From an uncultured Bacteroidales bacterium (GTDB lineage Bacteria; Bacteroidota; Bacteroidia; Bacteroidales; Paludibacteraceae), in NCBI GenBank assembly GCA_902799185.1, contig CADBZO010000003.1:16018-79642 (forward strand): a stretch of DNA of 63,625 nt, written 5' to 3'. Below, piece by piece: positions 8,882-17,011 of the stretch. The translations under genes and the position numbers were made by a program. The number at the start of each line of letters is the position of its first letter. Position 1 is the stretch's first letter. The notes under the pieces are model-generated. The model had not been told where the DNA came from and made no database searches. It saw nothing but the letters and a program-made list of their open reading frames with translations.

Positions 8882-8906
8882 TTGCTCCGTTAAAACCTTT
8901 GCGAGT

Positions 8907-8938
8907 GCAAAGTTACAACAAAAAATCGACATATGCAA
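8907..8938 (-). promoter_or_regulatory. Promoter of the 2-hydroxyacid dehydrogenase operon
   Basis: -7 box TAACTTTGC (8907-8915), 20-nt spacer, -33 TTG (8936-8938) in the context TTGCATATGTCGA. It probably drives dehydrogenase, lipoprotein, pepT, gcvT, patatin and tetR. Confidence 0.85.
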
Positions 8939-8947
8939 GTGCATATG
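8930..8947. promoter_or_regulatory. 18-bp palindrome over the -33 box
   Basis: CATATGCA-AG-TGCATATG is a perfect inverted repeat with the -33 TTG at positions 10-12 on the minus strand. Equivalent palindromes lie in the same register at 50490-50507 and 53254-53271. Confidence 0.6.
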
Positions 8948-9076
8948 AAGAAAAATTCATTTTTTCTGCAAATGAGTATGAAGAAAAATTCATTTTTTTC
9001 TGCAAGTGCATATGAAGAAAAATTCATTTTTTCTGCAAGTGCATATGAAGAAAAATTCATTTTTTCTGCAAGCGTT
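8940..9076. repeat. 33-bp tandem repeat, four copies
   Basis: Units with TATGAAGAAAAATTCATTTT start at 8944, 8977, 9011 and 9044, giving periods of 33, 34 and 33 nt. Each unit holds a GAAAAA/TTTTTC hairpin and a TGCAAGTG word. One related unit is found upstream of rel (about 50500-50535). The reading frames across it are repeat artefacts. Confidence 0.9.
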
Positions 9077-9201
9077 CGGCTGTTTTTTTGCAAAAAATGC
9101 CCGTGTTGGTATATATCCGCCGGCCAAACCCTGTCTTATACTGAAATAGGTTTAGCCTTCCCGTAGCCCTCTTGTAAGGAGCGCATCAGACTAAAATAGG
9201 A

Positions 9202-9272
9202 CCTGCATCGGACCTGCATCGTATCCTACCGTACCTTATATATACATAGTATATATCCCGTGATTTTGAAAA
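9202..9272 (-). repeat. Dispersed intergenic element, copy A
   Basis: About 70 nt around an AT-rich palindrome (ATATATAC/GTATATAT), ending in GTCCGATG words. On the minus strand it is colinear with 50575-50651 (shared TTTCAAAATCACGG start and GATACG near the end). Confidence 0.6.
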
Positions 9273-9301
9273 CGTAATCTCTCAAAAAAATACCAGAACG
9301 C

Positions 9302-9333
9302 TTGCATATTTGCAATTTTTGTTGTAACTTTGC
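9302..9333 (+). promoter_or_regulatory. Promoter of the SpoIIE/alarmone operon
   Basis: -33 TTG (9302-9304, TTGCATATTTGCA), 20-nt spacer, -7 box TAACTTTGC (9325-9333). The nearest ATG is 40 nt downstream. The rest of the roughly 225 nt upstream gap holds only dispersed element copy A and no gene. Confidence 0.85.
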
Positions 9334-9372
9334 ACCCGCAATAAGATTGCATTGCCAAAAAGTGGAAAACGA

Positions 9373-11466
9373 ATGAAAAAACAATCGTCCAATATGTCAA
9401 AATCATCCAAAATGTCAATCCGGTCGAAGTCCGGGTTCTGGATACTGCTGGTAGCGGCTGCGCTGTTAGAGAGCATTGCGTGCATCCAGTATTTCACCAG
9501 CCGTGCGGCGATCCGGAGGGAGGCGTGTACCCGCGCCAGGACGGAGTTGCGCGCAGCGGAGCTGGAAATCAACGTGCACACTGCCGAGATGGAAGCGGCT
9601 GCGAAGATGTTAGCCGCTATGGCGGAATACCATATAGAAGAGCCGGAAATGATGTACGGCATGACGCGTATCCTGCTGAATACGCTGTCTAATGTAGAGA
9701 GCGCCGGTATCGCTTTTATCCCGGATTACTACCCCGAATGCGGTCATTGGTTTGAGGTGTGCAGCAGCCGTGCCGCGGATGCGCCGGGCGGTATATACAC
9801 CCGTCAGATAGGCGGACCGGAGCATGACTATTTCCGGGCGGAGTGGTTTCATAACGGTCTTAGTATCGACAGCGCGTGGTGGTGCGAGCCGTATCTCGAC
9901 GATGCGGGGGCGCAGACCATGGTAGTCAGTTGTTCGTATCCCGTACATAGCCGGGAGGGGAAGGTCGTTGCGGTGGTGTGCATCGACCTCTCGCTGAGCA
10001 AACTGACCAAGGTGTCCGAATACCTGCAGGTGTTCAAGGATAGTTATTATTCCATCCGTTCCTCCACGGGGGCCGACTTGGTACAACGGCCGGACACCAC
10101 GCCGGGGCGCAAGTACCTGACTTTCGACGAGGAGATAGACGCTACGGGGTGGCATATGTCGATCATCATTCCCGAAGATATTCTGTATGCCGATCTCAAG
10201 AAGTTAGGCATGTTGATTACGATACTGATGTTTTTGGGGTTGGCGCTGCTGGTGTTTATCATGTACCGCGCCGGTATGAATATGCAGCGTCTGATTACGG
10301 TCAATACCCAGAAAGAGCGCATGGAGAACGAGCTGGAGATCGCGCAGACCATCCAGAACGCCATGTTGCCGAAAGTCTTCCCGCCGTTCCTGGATTGCAA
10401 GGACCTCAATATATACGGTTCTGTCAAGCCGGCGAAGGAGATAGGCGGAGACCTGTATGATTTCTATATCCGCCATGAGAAGCTGTTCTTCTGTATCGGC
10501 GATGTGAGCGGCAAGGGCGTTCCGGCGGCGCTGATTATGGCGACGACCCGATCGCTGTTCCGTACGATCACCTCGCATGAGGAAGAAGCGGCGGCTATCA
10601 TGCGTCAGATCAACGACGCTATGTCGGAGAACAACGAGCAGAACATGTTCGTGACGCTCTTCCTGGGCGTGCTGGATCTGAATACGGGCGTGCTGGAATA
10701 CTGCAACGCCGGCCATAACGCGCCGGTGCTCCTGCCGAGCGACCGGTCGGTCAAAGAGGTGGAGGTGCTACCTAATCTGCCGTTAGGTGTGATGAGCGGT
10801 TTTACGTTCACCGCCCAGAAGACGAAGATGCAGCCGGACGACGTGCTGTTCCTCTATACCGACGGTCTGACGGAGGCGGAGAACATACGTCATGAGCTCT
10901 TCGGCGAGGAGCGGATGAACGGGGTGCTGGCTGCCGCCAAAGGTGAGGAGCTGGGGCCGCGTAATCTGGTGATGAAGATGCAGGAGGCGGTGACGGCTTA
11001 CGTAGGCGAGGCGCAGCAGAGCGACGACCTGACGATGCTCGCAGTCCGTTACCAACGCCCGGCAATCGTCATGCGCAACGATATCCAGCAGATACCGACT
11101 CTCTCCGAATGGATCGAGGGACTGGATATTCCGAAGGAGCTGAATATGCCGGTGAACCTGGCGCTGGAGGAGGCGGTGACGAACGTCATGCTGTACGCAT
11201 ACCCCGGTCAGCGGGACGGAAAAGTCTTTGTAGAGTACGCCGAGAACCACAACGAGCATGAGAAGACGCTCGTCTTCACTATCTCTGACTGCGGTGTGCC
11301 GTTCGACCCCACACAGGCACCGGAGGCGGATATATCCCTCTCCGCCGAGGAACGCGCCATAGGCGGTCTGGGCATCCACCTGGTACGCCAACTGATGGAC
11401 GAAATCCGGTACGAGCGGGTGGAGGAGAAGAATGTACTGACGCTGGTTAAGAGAATTGAAAGGTGA
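9373..11466 (+). CDS. Membrane sensor with SpoIIE-type PP2C phosphatase and HATPase domain
   Basis: About 697 residues. TM1 is near residues 20-41, followed by an extracytoplasmic Cache-like domain (AEWFHNGLSIDSAWW, then VVAVVCIDLSLSKL), TM2 near 277-300 and a coiled linker. A SpoIIE/RsbU PP2C phosphatase follows from about 345 to 540 (GGDLYDFY, GDVSGKGVPAALIM, YTDGLTEAEN). The C-terminus is a GHKL/RsbW-like ATPase (ALEEAVTNVMLYAYP, DCGVPFDP, GGLGIHLVRQL). It thus carries both the phosphatase and the anti-sigma-type kinase of a partner switch and should act on the STAS protein encoded next. I prefer the ATG at 9373; a TTG at 9352 is an in-frame alternative. Confidence 0.93.
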   Translation: MKKQSSNMSKSSKMSIRSKSGFWILLVAAALLESIACIQYFTSRAAIRREACTRARTELRAAELEINVHTAEMEAAAKMLAAMAEYHIEEPEMMYGMTRILLNTLSNVESAGIAFIPDYYPECGHWFEVCSSRAADAPGGIYTRQIGGPEHDYFRAEWFHNGLSIDSAWWCEPYLDDAGAQTMVVSCSYPVHSREGKVVAVVCIDLSLSKLTKVSEYLQVFKDSYYSIRSSTGADLVQRPDTTPGRKYLTFDEEIDATGWHMSIIIPEDILYADLKKLGMLITILMFLGLALLVFIMYRAGMNMQRLITVNTQKERMENELEIAQTIQNAMLPKVFPPFLDCKDLNIYGSVKPAKEIGGDLYDFYIRHEKLFFCIGDVSGKGVPAALIMATTRSLFRTITSHEEEAAAIMRQINDAMSENNEQNMFVTLFLGVLDLNTGVLEYCNAGHNAPVLLPSDRSVKEVEVLPNLPLGVMSGFTFTAQKTKMQPDDVLFLYTDGLTEAENIRHELFGEERMNGVLAAAKGEELGPRNLVMKMQEAVTAYVGEAQQSDDLTMLAVRYQRPAIVMRNDIQQIPTLSEWIEGLDIPKELNMPVNLALEEAVTNVMLYAYPGQRDGKVFVEYAENHNEHEKTLVFTISDCGVPFDPTQAPEADISLSAEERAIGGLGIHLVRQLMDEIRYERVEEKNVLTLVKRIER

Positions 11467-11499
11467 AAATTGAAAGGTGAAAGGAAAATTGAAAGGAAA
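11453..11499. repeat. Short tandem repeat, family GAAAGGTGAAAATT
   Basis: Degenerate GAAAGGTGAAAATT words span the end of the sensor gene and the gap before the STAS start. The family recurs at 23943-23971 and 37731-37765. Confidence 0.75.
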
Positions 11500-11505
11500 A
11501 AATAT

Positions 11506-11808
11506 ATGGAAACAACTATTCAAAAAAACGGCAACCAGGTGGTAGCGCTTTTCAAGGGCCGTCTGGACACCGCCGCCGCAGTCACAACCGCCGAGGAGGT
11601 GAAACCGCTCATGGAAGCGGCCAACAGCGAGATTATCCTCGATTGCAGCCAACTGGAGTACATCTCTTCGTCGGGTCTGCGTATCTTCCTCTCTATCCGT
11701 AAGGAAGCAGCGGCACACGGCTCGAAAGTGATTGTCCGGAATATCAGCGCCGACATCCGTCAGGTGTTCATGATGACCGGATTCATCAGCCTTTTTGAGA
11801 TACAGTAA
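11506..11808 (+). CDS. STAS-domain anti-sigma factor antagonist
   Basis: A 100-residue single STAS domain of the SpoIIAA/RsbV type. The phospho-site region LEYISSSGLRIFLSI (Ser about 54-56) is intact, so it can be phosphorylated by an RsbW-like kinase and dephosphorylated by SpoIIE. Both activities are present in the protein encoded just upstream. I start at the ATG at 11506 (METTIQKNG); the longer frame begins in repeat DNA. Its stop overlaps the next start by one base. No sigma factor is encoded in the window, so the final target may not be a sigma factor. Confidence 0.92.
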   Translation: METTIQKNGNQVVALFKGRLDTAAAVTTAEEVKPLMEAANSEIILDCSQLEYISSSGLRIFLSIRKEAAAHGSKVIVRNISADIRQVFMMTGFISLFEIQ

Positions 11809-12863
11809 TGGAAGGGTTGGATCTACACTGCCAAATGCTCGTGGAGGACTACCGCGAGGCGCAGCCGGTACTGGAGCGCATGAAGACGGAGGTCCTTGCG
11901 ATGTTACGTGAGGCGCTGGACCGCAACGGTTTGGTGGTGACGGCAGTCGAGGCGCGGGTGAAGACGGAAGAGAGCCTGGCGGGCAAGCTGGCGCTCAAGG
12001 GAGCCAAGTACGCCACGCTGAGCGACATCACCGACCTCGTAGGCGCACGAATCATCACGTTCTATACCGACGACGTGGACCGTATCGCTTCCATGGCGGA
12101 GCAGCTGTTCGACATCGACTGGCAGAACTCCGTGGACAAACGCAAGCTCCACCAACTGGACAGCTTCGGTTATAACTCGCTGCATTATATATGCCGCCTG
12201 CCGGGCTATGAGTACCGGTTCGAGCTGCAGCTCCGTACGACGCTCCAGCACGCCTGGGCGGCTATCAACCACGACACGGGTTACAAATCCGGCGTGGAGA
12301 TCCCGCGGGAGTATATCCGTCAGCTCAACCGCTTGGCGGGTATGCTGGAGATGGCGGACGACGAGTTCAGCCGTATCCGTACGGAGATCAACGACTACCG
12401 CCGGAGGGTGCAGCAGCTGGTGCAGAACGGCAAACTGGACGACGTGCTGCTGGACGGCGACACGTTCCGCTCCTATCTGCAGGCACGGCCGCTGGAGGCA
12501 CTCAACAAACGTATCGCCGCCATCAACCAGGCGGAGATACAGGAGGTGCCGCTCATCCGTTACCTGCGTGTCCTCAAAGCACTCGGCTGCGAGACCTTAG
12601 GCGACGTGAGCCGGCTCATCCGCAAATACGAGGATGACGCCTACCGTCTGGCGCGGCACCAGTTAGGCAACACCGACCTCGATATCATCTCTTCTGCCGT
12701 GGGACTGCAGAATATCTGTATCGTCTGCATCCTCTCCACCGGTGGCGGGAAGATAGGCCTGGAGCGCCTCTTCGACGCCCTCAACGGCCATAACAGCCAG
12801 AACGAAGCCCTCGCCGCTCTGACCTATGAACAAGCATCGAATTTACCTTTTATGAACAAATAG
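11808..12863 (+). CDS. RelA/SpoT-domain alarmone synthetase without an HD domain
   Basis: A 351-residue protein with a RelA/SpoT nucleotidyltransferase domain in the first ~190 residues and an unrecognised helical C-terminus. Synthetase motifs are present: SDITDLVGARI (catalytic Asp, about 72-82), FGYNSLHYI (about 119-127) and FELQLRTTLQHAW (Glu about 138). No HD hydrolase, TGS or ACT domain is present, so it resembles small alarmone synthetases or toxSAS enzymes and would make (p)ppGpp, (p)ppApp or modify another substrate. It overlaps the STAS gene by 1 nt and is 2 nt from the next gene. A separate full-length Rel is encoded at 48173-50413. Confidence 0.9.
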   Translation: MEGLDLHCQMLVEDYREAQPVLERMKTEVLAMLREALDRNGLVVTAVEARVKTEESLAGKLALKGAKYATLSDITDLVGARIITFYTDDVDRIASMAEQLFDIDWQNSVDKRKLHQLDSFGYNSLHYICRLPGYEYRFELQLRTTLQHAWAAINHDTGYKSGVEIPREYIRQLNRLAGMLEMADDEFSRIRTEINDYRRRVQQLVQNGKLDDVLLDGDTFRSYLQARPLEALNKRIAAINQAEIQEVPLIRYLRVLKALGCETLGDVSRLIRKYEDDAYRLARHQLGNTDLDIISSAVGLQNICIVCILSTGGGKIGLERLFDALNGHNSQNEALAALTYEQASNLPFMNK

Positions 12864-12865
12864 AT

Positions 12866-13705
12866 ATGAAACCCGTACTGATTGATTTGAACGACTATGT
12901 GCGCACCGGCGAAGGAGCCAACGGCGCCAGTTATAACCATAAGACCGACCCCAATATCATGCTCAAACTCTATTTCCGCAATTTCGAGGCGGCGGAGAAA
13001 GAGCTGGTGTTGGCGCAGAAGGTCTATGCCATGGGCATCCCGACACCCGAACCCGGCGACCTCGTCACCGACGGCAAGCAGACAGGTATCCGTTTTCGCC
13101 GCATAGAAGGCAAGAAATCCTATTCCCGTGCCTGCGGCGACAACCCGGAGAAGACCGAAGAGTACGCGCAGGAGTTCGCGCGGCTGTGCAAGCAGCTGCA
13201 CGCCACCCACGTGGACACCACTCAGTTTGAGAACGTAAAAGACCGTTTCTACGCAATGCTGGACGCCAACCCGGATTTCACTCCGGAGCAGAAAGAGAAG
13301 ATCCGTGCGTTCATCGCTGCGGCTCCGGACGCCGATACGGCGCTGCACGGAGACCTGCAGTTCGGCAACGGTATCTTCGTGGAGAAAGACGGAGAGCGCA
13401 AGCAGTATTTCATCGACCTGGGCGATTTCAGTTACGGCTATTACATGTTCGACTTAGGAATGGTGTATCTCTGCTGCTGCCTCAATAACGAAGAGTGGAC
13501 GCAGGAGGTCAACCATATGTCCAATGCCACCGCCCGCCGTTTCTGGGACGCTTTCGCCCGCGAGTATTTCGGCCCGGAGGCGGATCTGGAGCAGGTGGAG
13601 AAAGAGGTGCGTGTGTATGCCGGTATCAAGACTCTGATGGTAGAGCGTGACACCCATTGCCCTATGCCGCAGTTCCGTGCTATGCTGGAGGGAACGGTGT
13701 ATTAG
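12866..13705 (+). CDS. APH-fold phosphotransferase (TIGR02172-like)
   Basis: A 279-residue protein of the aminoglycoside-phosphotransferase/choline-kinase fold. The catalytic loop ALHGDLQFGNGIF (His-Gly-Asp, about residue 160) and the metal-binding FIDLGDFSYGYYMFDLG (about 175-190) are intact. The N-terminus has a P-loop-like GEGANGASYNH. Its resemblance is to a family of unknown substrate known from Fibrobacter and Clostridia (my recognition), not to antibiotic-resistance enzymes. Tight spacing to the synthetase gene suggests it phosphorylates something in the same pathway; the substrate is unknown. Confidence 0.82.
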   Translation: MKPVLIDLNDYVRTGEGANGASYNHKTDPNIMLKLYFRNFEAAEKELVLAQKVYAMGIPTPEPGDLVTDGKQTGIRFRRIEGKKSYSRACGDNPEKTEEYAQEFARLCKQLHATHVDTTQFENVKDRFYAMLDANPDFTPEQKEKIRAFIAAAPDADTALHGDLQFGNGIFVEKDGERKQYFIDLGDFSYGYYMFDLGMVYLCCCLNNEEWTQEVNHMSNATARRFWDAFAREYFGPEADLEQVEKEVRVYAGIKTLMVERDTHCPMPQFRAMLEGTVY

Positions 13706-13762
13706 GAGATTTGAGATTTGACATTTGAGATTTGACATTTGAGATTTGACATTTGATATTTG
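13706..13762. repeat. Short tandem repeat, family GACATTTGAGATTT
   Basis: Four degenerate GAGATTTGACATTT units (period 14) fill the gap between the APH-fold gene and the HD gene and end at the ATG. Confidence 0.85.
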
Positions 13763-14353
13763 ATGGCGAATAAATATTTAGACACAGACTTGCTGGACCG
13801 CGCGATTATCTTTGCGGTCAAAGCGCACCATGACACGGAGCGCCGCGGCAAGGGTTTTCCGTATATCGTCCATCCCATGGAGGCGGTGGAAATCGTAGCA
13901 ACTATCACGTCCGACCAGGAGCTGCTGGCGGCTGCGGCGCTGCACGACACGATAGAGGACACCGACGTCACGGTCGAGGAACTGCGTGAGGCGTTCGGCG
14001 AACGTGTAGCCGCGCTGGTACATGCCGAGAGCGACCGTTTCACCGAAGGCGTCTCCGAGGAGGACAGCTGGCACGACCGCAAGCAGGCGGCGATAGACCG
14101 TCTGGCGGCGGCTTCCCATGACGCGAAGATAGTAGCGATGGGTGACAAACTGAGCAACATGCGCGCTATCTGGCGCGACTACCAGACGAAAGGCGATGCG
14201 CTCTGGTCGATCTTCCATGTGAAGGACAAAGCCTCGCACGAGTGGCATTACCGCGGCCTCGCCGTCTCCCTCGCGGAGCTGGGCGACACCTTTGCCTACC
14301 GCGAGTTCGTGCGGCTCATTGACGAAGTATTCGGGAAGGGACAAAGAGACTAA
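13763..14353 (+). CDS. HD-domain small alarmone hydrolase-like protein (SpoT/MESH1 type)
   Basis: A 196-residue single HD domain. The metal and substrate motifs match the Rel/MESH1 hydrolase class: KGFPYIVHPMEA (about 31-42), ALHDTIEDTDV (HDxxED, about 59-69) and AKIVAMGDKLSNM (Asp and Asn, about 120-132). There is no synthetase domain. I start at the ATG at 13763, right after the repeat. In the same operon as a synthetase, it could reset alarmone levels or neutralise a toxic synthetase, as known for HD-type antitoxins of toxSAS pairs. That role is an inference; generic phosphohydrolase activity is the alternative. Confidence 0.88.
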   Translation: MANKYLDTDLLDRAIIFAVKAHHDTERRGKGFPYIVHPMEAVEIVATITSDQELLAAAALHDTIEDTDVTVEELREAFGERVAALVHAESDRFTEGVSEEDSWHDRKQAAIDRLAAASHDAKIVAMGDKLSNMRAIWRDYQTKGDALWSIFHVKDKASHEWHYRGLAVSLAELGDTFAYREFVRLIDEVFGKGQRD

Positions 14354-14379
14354 GTACCAAGTGACCAAGTACCAAGGAG
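14341..14379. repeat. Short tandem repeat, family GTACCAAG
   Basis: AAGTACCAAGTGACCAAGTA-type words cover the end of the HD gene and the gap before the phosphatase ATG. Confidence 0.7.
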
Positions 14380-14381
14380 TA

Positions 14382-15185
14382 ATGTACGTACAATTCGATA
14401 ATATCGTTAACGCACGCGATTTAGGCGGGTTAGCAGGAGCCGGCGGCAAGACCGTCCGTCCGCACCGGTTGCTGCGTACGGCGCATCTGCACGACGCCTC
14501 GCCGGAAGATCTGGCGCGGCTGCGTAACGAGTACAGGCTGGCGAAGATCTTCGATTTCCGTTCCCTGGGAGAAGCGGCTGCGTTGCCCGACCGGGAGGTG
14601 GAAGGCGCCACTCATCATCTGCTGCCGACCATTGATCTCTCGGCGGAGAAACTGACGGAACAGCCTATCCCGCAGGAGGCGTTTCTGGACCTGGAAAGAC
14701 ATATTGTCAATTACTCGTTCTATCCCGAAGTGCAGGCTATGGCGCGGAATATGTACCCTTCGCTTATCCGGAGCGAGTATTCACAGCTCCAATACGCAGC
14801 ATTCCTCAGGCTTATCGTGGAAGCTCCCGAAGACGGCGGCATCCTCTGGCATTGCTTCCAGGGAAAGGACCGGACGGGGTGGGGCGCTGCCTATCTGCTC
14901 TCCGCCTTAGGGGTGTCGCGTGAAGATATCATCGCAGATTTCGACCTCTCCAACACCGCGTACCGCGAGCTGGTCAACAGCCTCTACGCCGAGATAGAAG
15001 CGCGTGGTGGAGGCGAGGCGGAGAAGGAAGTGGTGCTGGCGTTCATGGGTGTCTCTACGCCTAATTTCATCCGTACGCTCGACCTAATCGACCGTGAGTT
15101 CGGCGGAATGATGAGTTACCTCAACGAACAGCTTCTCCTCTCCCGCGAGGATATACAATTGTTGCGCAAGCGATTTTTGCAATAA
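14382..15185 (+). CDS. Tyrosine/serine protein phosphatase (Cys-based, PF13350-like)
   Basis: A 267-residue dual-specificity-like phosphatase. The N-terminal NARDLGGL and KTVRPHRLLRTAHL motifs are typical of the Y_phosphatase3 group, and the active-site loop HCFQGKDRTG (Cys-x5-Arg, about residues 156-162) is intact. I start at the ATG at 14382 (MYVQFDNIV), after the repeat; the longer frame overlaps the HD gene. No signal peptide is seen, so it is cytoplasmic. As part of the operon it may act on phosphoproteins, phosphoinositides or small phosphorylated metabolites made by the APH-fold kinase; none of these is shown. Confidence 0.9.
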   Translation: MYVQFDNIVNARDLGGLAGAGGKTVRPHRLLRTAHLHDASPEDLARLRNEYRLAKIFDFRSLGEAAALPDREVEGATHHLLPTIDLSAEKLTEQPIPQEAFLDLERHIVNYSFYPEVQAMARNMYPSLIRSEYSQLQYAAFLRLIVEAPEDGGILWHCFQGKDRTGWGAAYLLSALGVSREDIIADFDLSNTAYRELVNSLYAEIEARGGGEAEKEVVLAFMGVSTPNFIRTLDLIDREFGGMMSYLNEQLLLSREDIQLLRKRFLQ

Positions 15186-15217
15186 ACCCATAAACTTATA
15201 AACCCATAAACTTATTA
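15185..15217. repeat. Short tandem repeat, family AACCCATAAACTTAT
   Basis: Two full copies of AAACCCATAAACTTAT plus a partial fill the gap between the phosphatase and YtxH genes. Confidence 0.75.
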
Positions 15218-15222
15218 ACTCA

Positions 15223-15444
15223 ATGAAAGATCTGATCAAGACCACGATTGTTTTTGCCGCCGGCGCTGCCGTAGGTGCCGCTGTCGCGATGCTCCTCACC
15301 CCGAAGACCGGCGAGGAGGTACGTAATCGGCTCCACGACCTTGCCGAGGACGCTAAGAAACGCGCGCAGGACTACTGCGAGCAAGTGAAGAAAGAGATCG
15401 AGGAAGCGCAAGCTCCCGCTGAACCTGCAACCGAGGAGGCATAA
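15223..15444 (+). CDS. YtxH-like small envelope protein
   Basis: A 73-residue YtxH-type protein: one N-terminal membrane segment rich in Gly and Ala (FAAGAAVGAAVAMLL), the family motif TPKTGEEVRNRL, then a charged coiled-coil tail. YtxH proteins are linked to general stress responses in Firmicutes through the sigma-B partner switch (established knowledge), which fits the SpoIIE/STAS genes upstream. The gene is 1 nt from the next one. Confidence 0.85.
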   Translation: MKDLIKTTIVFAAGAAVGAAVAMLLTPKTGEEVRNRLHDLAEDAKKRAQDYCEQVKKEIEEAQAPAEPATEEA

Positions 15445-15445
15445 G

Positions 15446-15937
15446 ATGGAAAACGAAGTATTCGAACAACTCAAATCCGACGTCACCGCCTGCGGTGAGT
15501 CGTTCGGCAAGGTAGGCCAGCTGCGCCTCATCGGTATCGTGAGCCGTGTGTTAGGTCTGTTCCTGATGATCTTCACGGTCGTTCTGCTGGTCTTTGCTCT
15601 GTTGGCTTTCGGATCGGTAGCGGCTATTGACGCCCTCTCGGCCGTGATGCCTGTCTGGGCGGCGGCGCTGATCATGGGGAGTTTGTATGTGCTCCTGATA
15701 GCGGTAGCCGTAGTGTGCCGCAAGCCGCTGTTCGTACATCCGTTCATCCGTTTGATGAGCAAGGAGATTAACACGGAGGAAGAGTTGGCGCTCAAGACCA
15801 TGGAAGCGGAGCACAAAGCGGAGATACAGTATATCCGTTTGGAGACGAAGGTGGAGAACGCCACCCGCGAGCTGAGCCTCTATGCCTCCCTCGCTTCCCG
15901 TATATGGTCATGGATAACCGGTAAAATAGGCAAGTAA
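15446..15937 (+). CDS. Holin-X-like (phage holin superfamily) membrane protein
   Basis: A 163-residue protein with two adjacent membrane helices (about residues 34-60 and 68-92) and amphipathic flanks. This layout matches the chromosomal 'phage holin family'/Holin-X proteins that sit beside YtxH genes in many bacteria. No lysis genes or phage genes are nearby, so a lysis role is unlikely; it is probably an envelope-stress membrane protein. The start ATG follows the YtxH stop directly and its stop touches the next ATG. Confidence 0.75.
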   Translation: MENEVFEQLKSDVTACGESFGKVGQLRLIGIVSRVLGLFLMIFTVVLLVFALLAFGSVAAIDALSAVMPVWAAALIMGSLYVLLIAVAVVCRKPLFVHPFIRLMSKEINTEEELALKTMEAEHKAEIQYIRLETKVENATRELSLYASLASRIWSWITGKIGK

Positions 15938-16993
15938 ATGTTTTCCCGTCTATACGGCGTGTTACTGCCGTTCTTCGTCAGCTTTCTGCTGGCGTATATT
16001 CTGGATCCCGTAGTGGGCTTCGTGCAGACCAAATGCCGCGTGCGTAACCGCGCACTGGCGGTGATGGTGACGCTTGTGCTGGCCGTGGGGATTGTCGTAG
16101 GTGCCGTAGCCGCGCTCCGCAAACCCGTTACCGAGCAGGTCAATGCCGCCTGGGCGGGCTTCCAGAGTTACGTAGCGGCATTCGATATTAACGACTATGT
16201 CTCGGCTCAGACCCAGGAGAAACTGCTCAAATGGCAGTCCGAATGGGATTGGCACTCGGTGCTTGCCAACCCGGAGCTGTCCAACTCCCTCAAGGAGCTG
16301 GTACCGAAGATAGGTAACTGGATTACCGGCGGGCTGAGTTGGATGAGCGAGCTGATGGTAGTCTTCATCGGACTGATGTACCTCATCTTCCTGATGATTG
16401 ATTTCCCGAATATCCGTGCCGGTTACAGCAAGTTCATACCCCGGAAGATCCGTCCGCAGGTAGTGACGCTCATGGGTGATATAGATCGGAACATGAACGC
16501 CTATTTCCGCGGCCAGGCTACGGTAGCGACGTGCGTAGGAATCCTCTTTGCAATCGGCTTCACTATCACGGGTCTGCCAATGGGTATCGCCATGGGACTG
16601 ATCATCGGTCTGCTGAATATGGTGCCGTACATGCAGGCATTAGGTATTCCGCCCTGTATCGTCCTCTGCCTCATCCAGTCTGCCCAGACAGGCCAGCCGG
16701 TGTGGCTCACGCTCCTGATGATGGCGGCTGTGTTCGTGGTGGTGCAGTCGATCCAGGATCTCGTTCTGACGCCTAAGATCATGGGAGACGTGACAGGCAT
16801 GGGCCCCGCGGCAATACTCCTCAGCCTCAGTATCTGGGGCGCGCTCTGCGGCGTGATAGGAATGATTATCGCCCTGCCGGTGACGACGCTGATTATCAGT
16901 TATTATGAGCGTTATGTAGCTAACCGCGGCGTAGCCAGCCGCGCTCATCAGGCGCATTATAAAGGCAGGCTCCGCAACAACTACCGTCTGTAA
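15938..16993 (+). CDS. AI-2E family transporter (PF01594-like permease)
   Basis: A 351-residue polytopic inner-membrane protein of the AI-2E/YdiK/PerM class: an N-terminal helix pair (LLPFFVSFLLAYILDPVVGF), a helix-rich cytoplasmic middle part, and the conserved block VTGLPMGIAMGLIIGLLNMVPYMQ, then LSIWGALCGVIGMIIALPVT. Members include Na+/H+ antiporters and the name-giving autoinducer exporter; the substrate here is unknown. It is the last gene of the operon and is followed by a strong terminator. Confidence 0.9.
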   Translation: MFSRLYGVLLPFFVSFLLAYILDPVVGFVQTKCRVRNRALAVMVTLVLAVGIVVGAVAALRKPVTEQVNAAWAGFQSYVAAFDINDYVSAQTQEKLLKWQSEWDWHSVLANPELSNSLKELVPKIGNWITGGLSWMSELMVVFIGLMYLIFLMIDFPNIRAGYSKFIPRKIRPQVVTLMGDIDRNMNAYFRGQATVATCVGILFAIGFTITGLPMGIAMGLIIGLLNMVPYMQALGIPPCIVLCLIQSAQTGQPVWLTLLMMAAVFVVVQSIQDLVLTPKIMGDVTGMGPAAILLSLSIWGALCGVIGMIIALPVTTLIISYYERYVANRGVASRAHQAHYKGRLRNNYRL

Positions 16994-17011
16994 CCCGGAC
17001 CCCAAGGGCAT

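Noticed and set aside
8940-9076. CRISPR-like array of 33-bp repeats
   Set aside because: Units are directly adjacent, with no unique spacers, and no cas genes are present.
8890-9093. Small minus-strand protein of repeated LAEKMNFSSYA units
   Set aside because: It is a reading frame through the 33-bp repeat array and the dehydrogenase promoter, with no start context.
12866-13705. Aminoglycoside resistance gene
   Set aside because: Only the APH fold is shared. Context is a signalling operon and the sequence resembles a family with unknown substrate.
15446-15937. Prophage lysis gene (holin)
   Set aside because: No endolysin or structural phage genes nearby. The YtxH and AI-2E neighbours and conserved operon spacing fit a chromosomal envelope protein.
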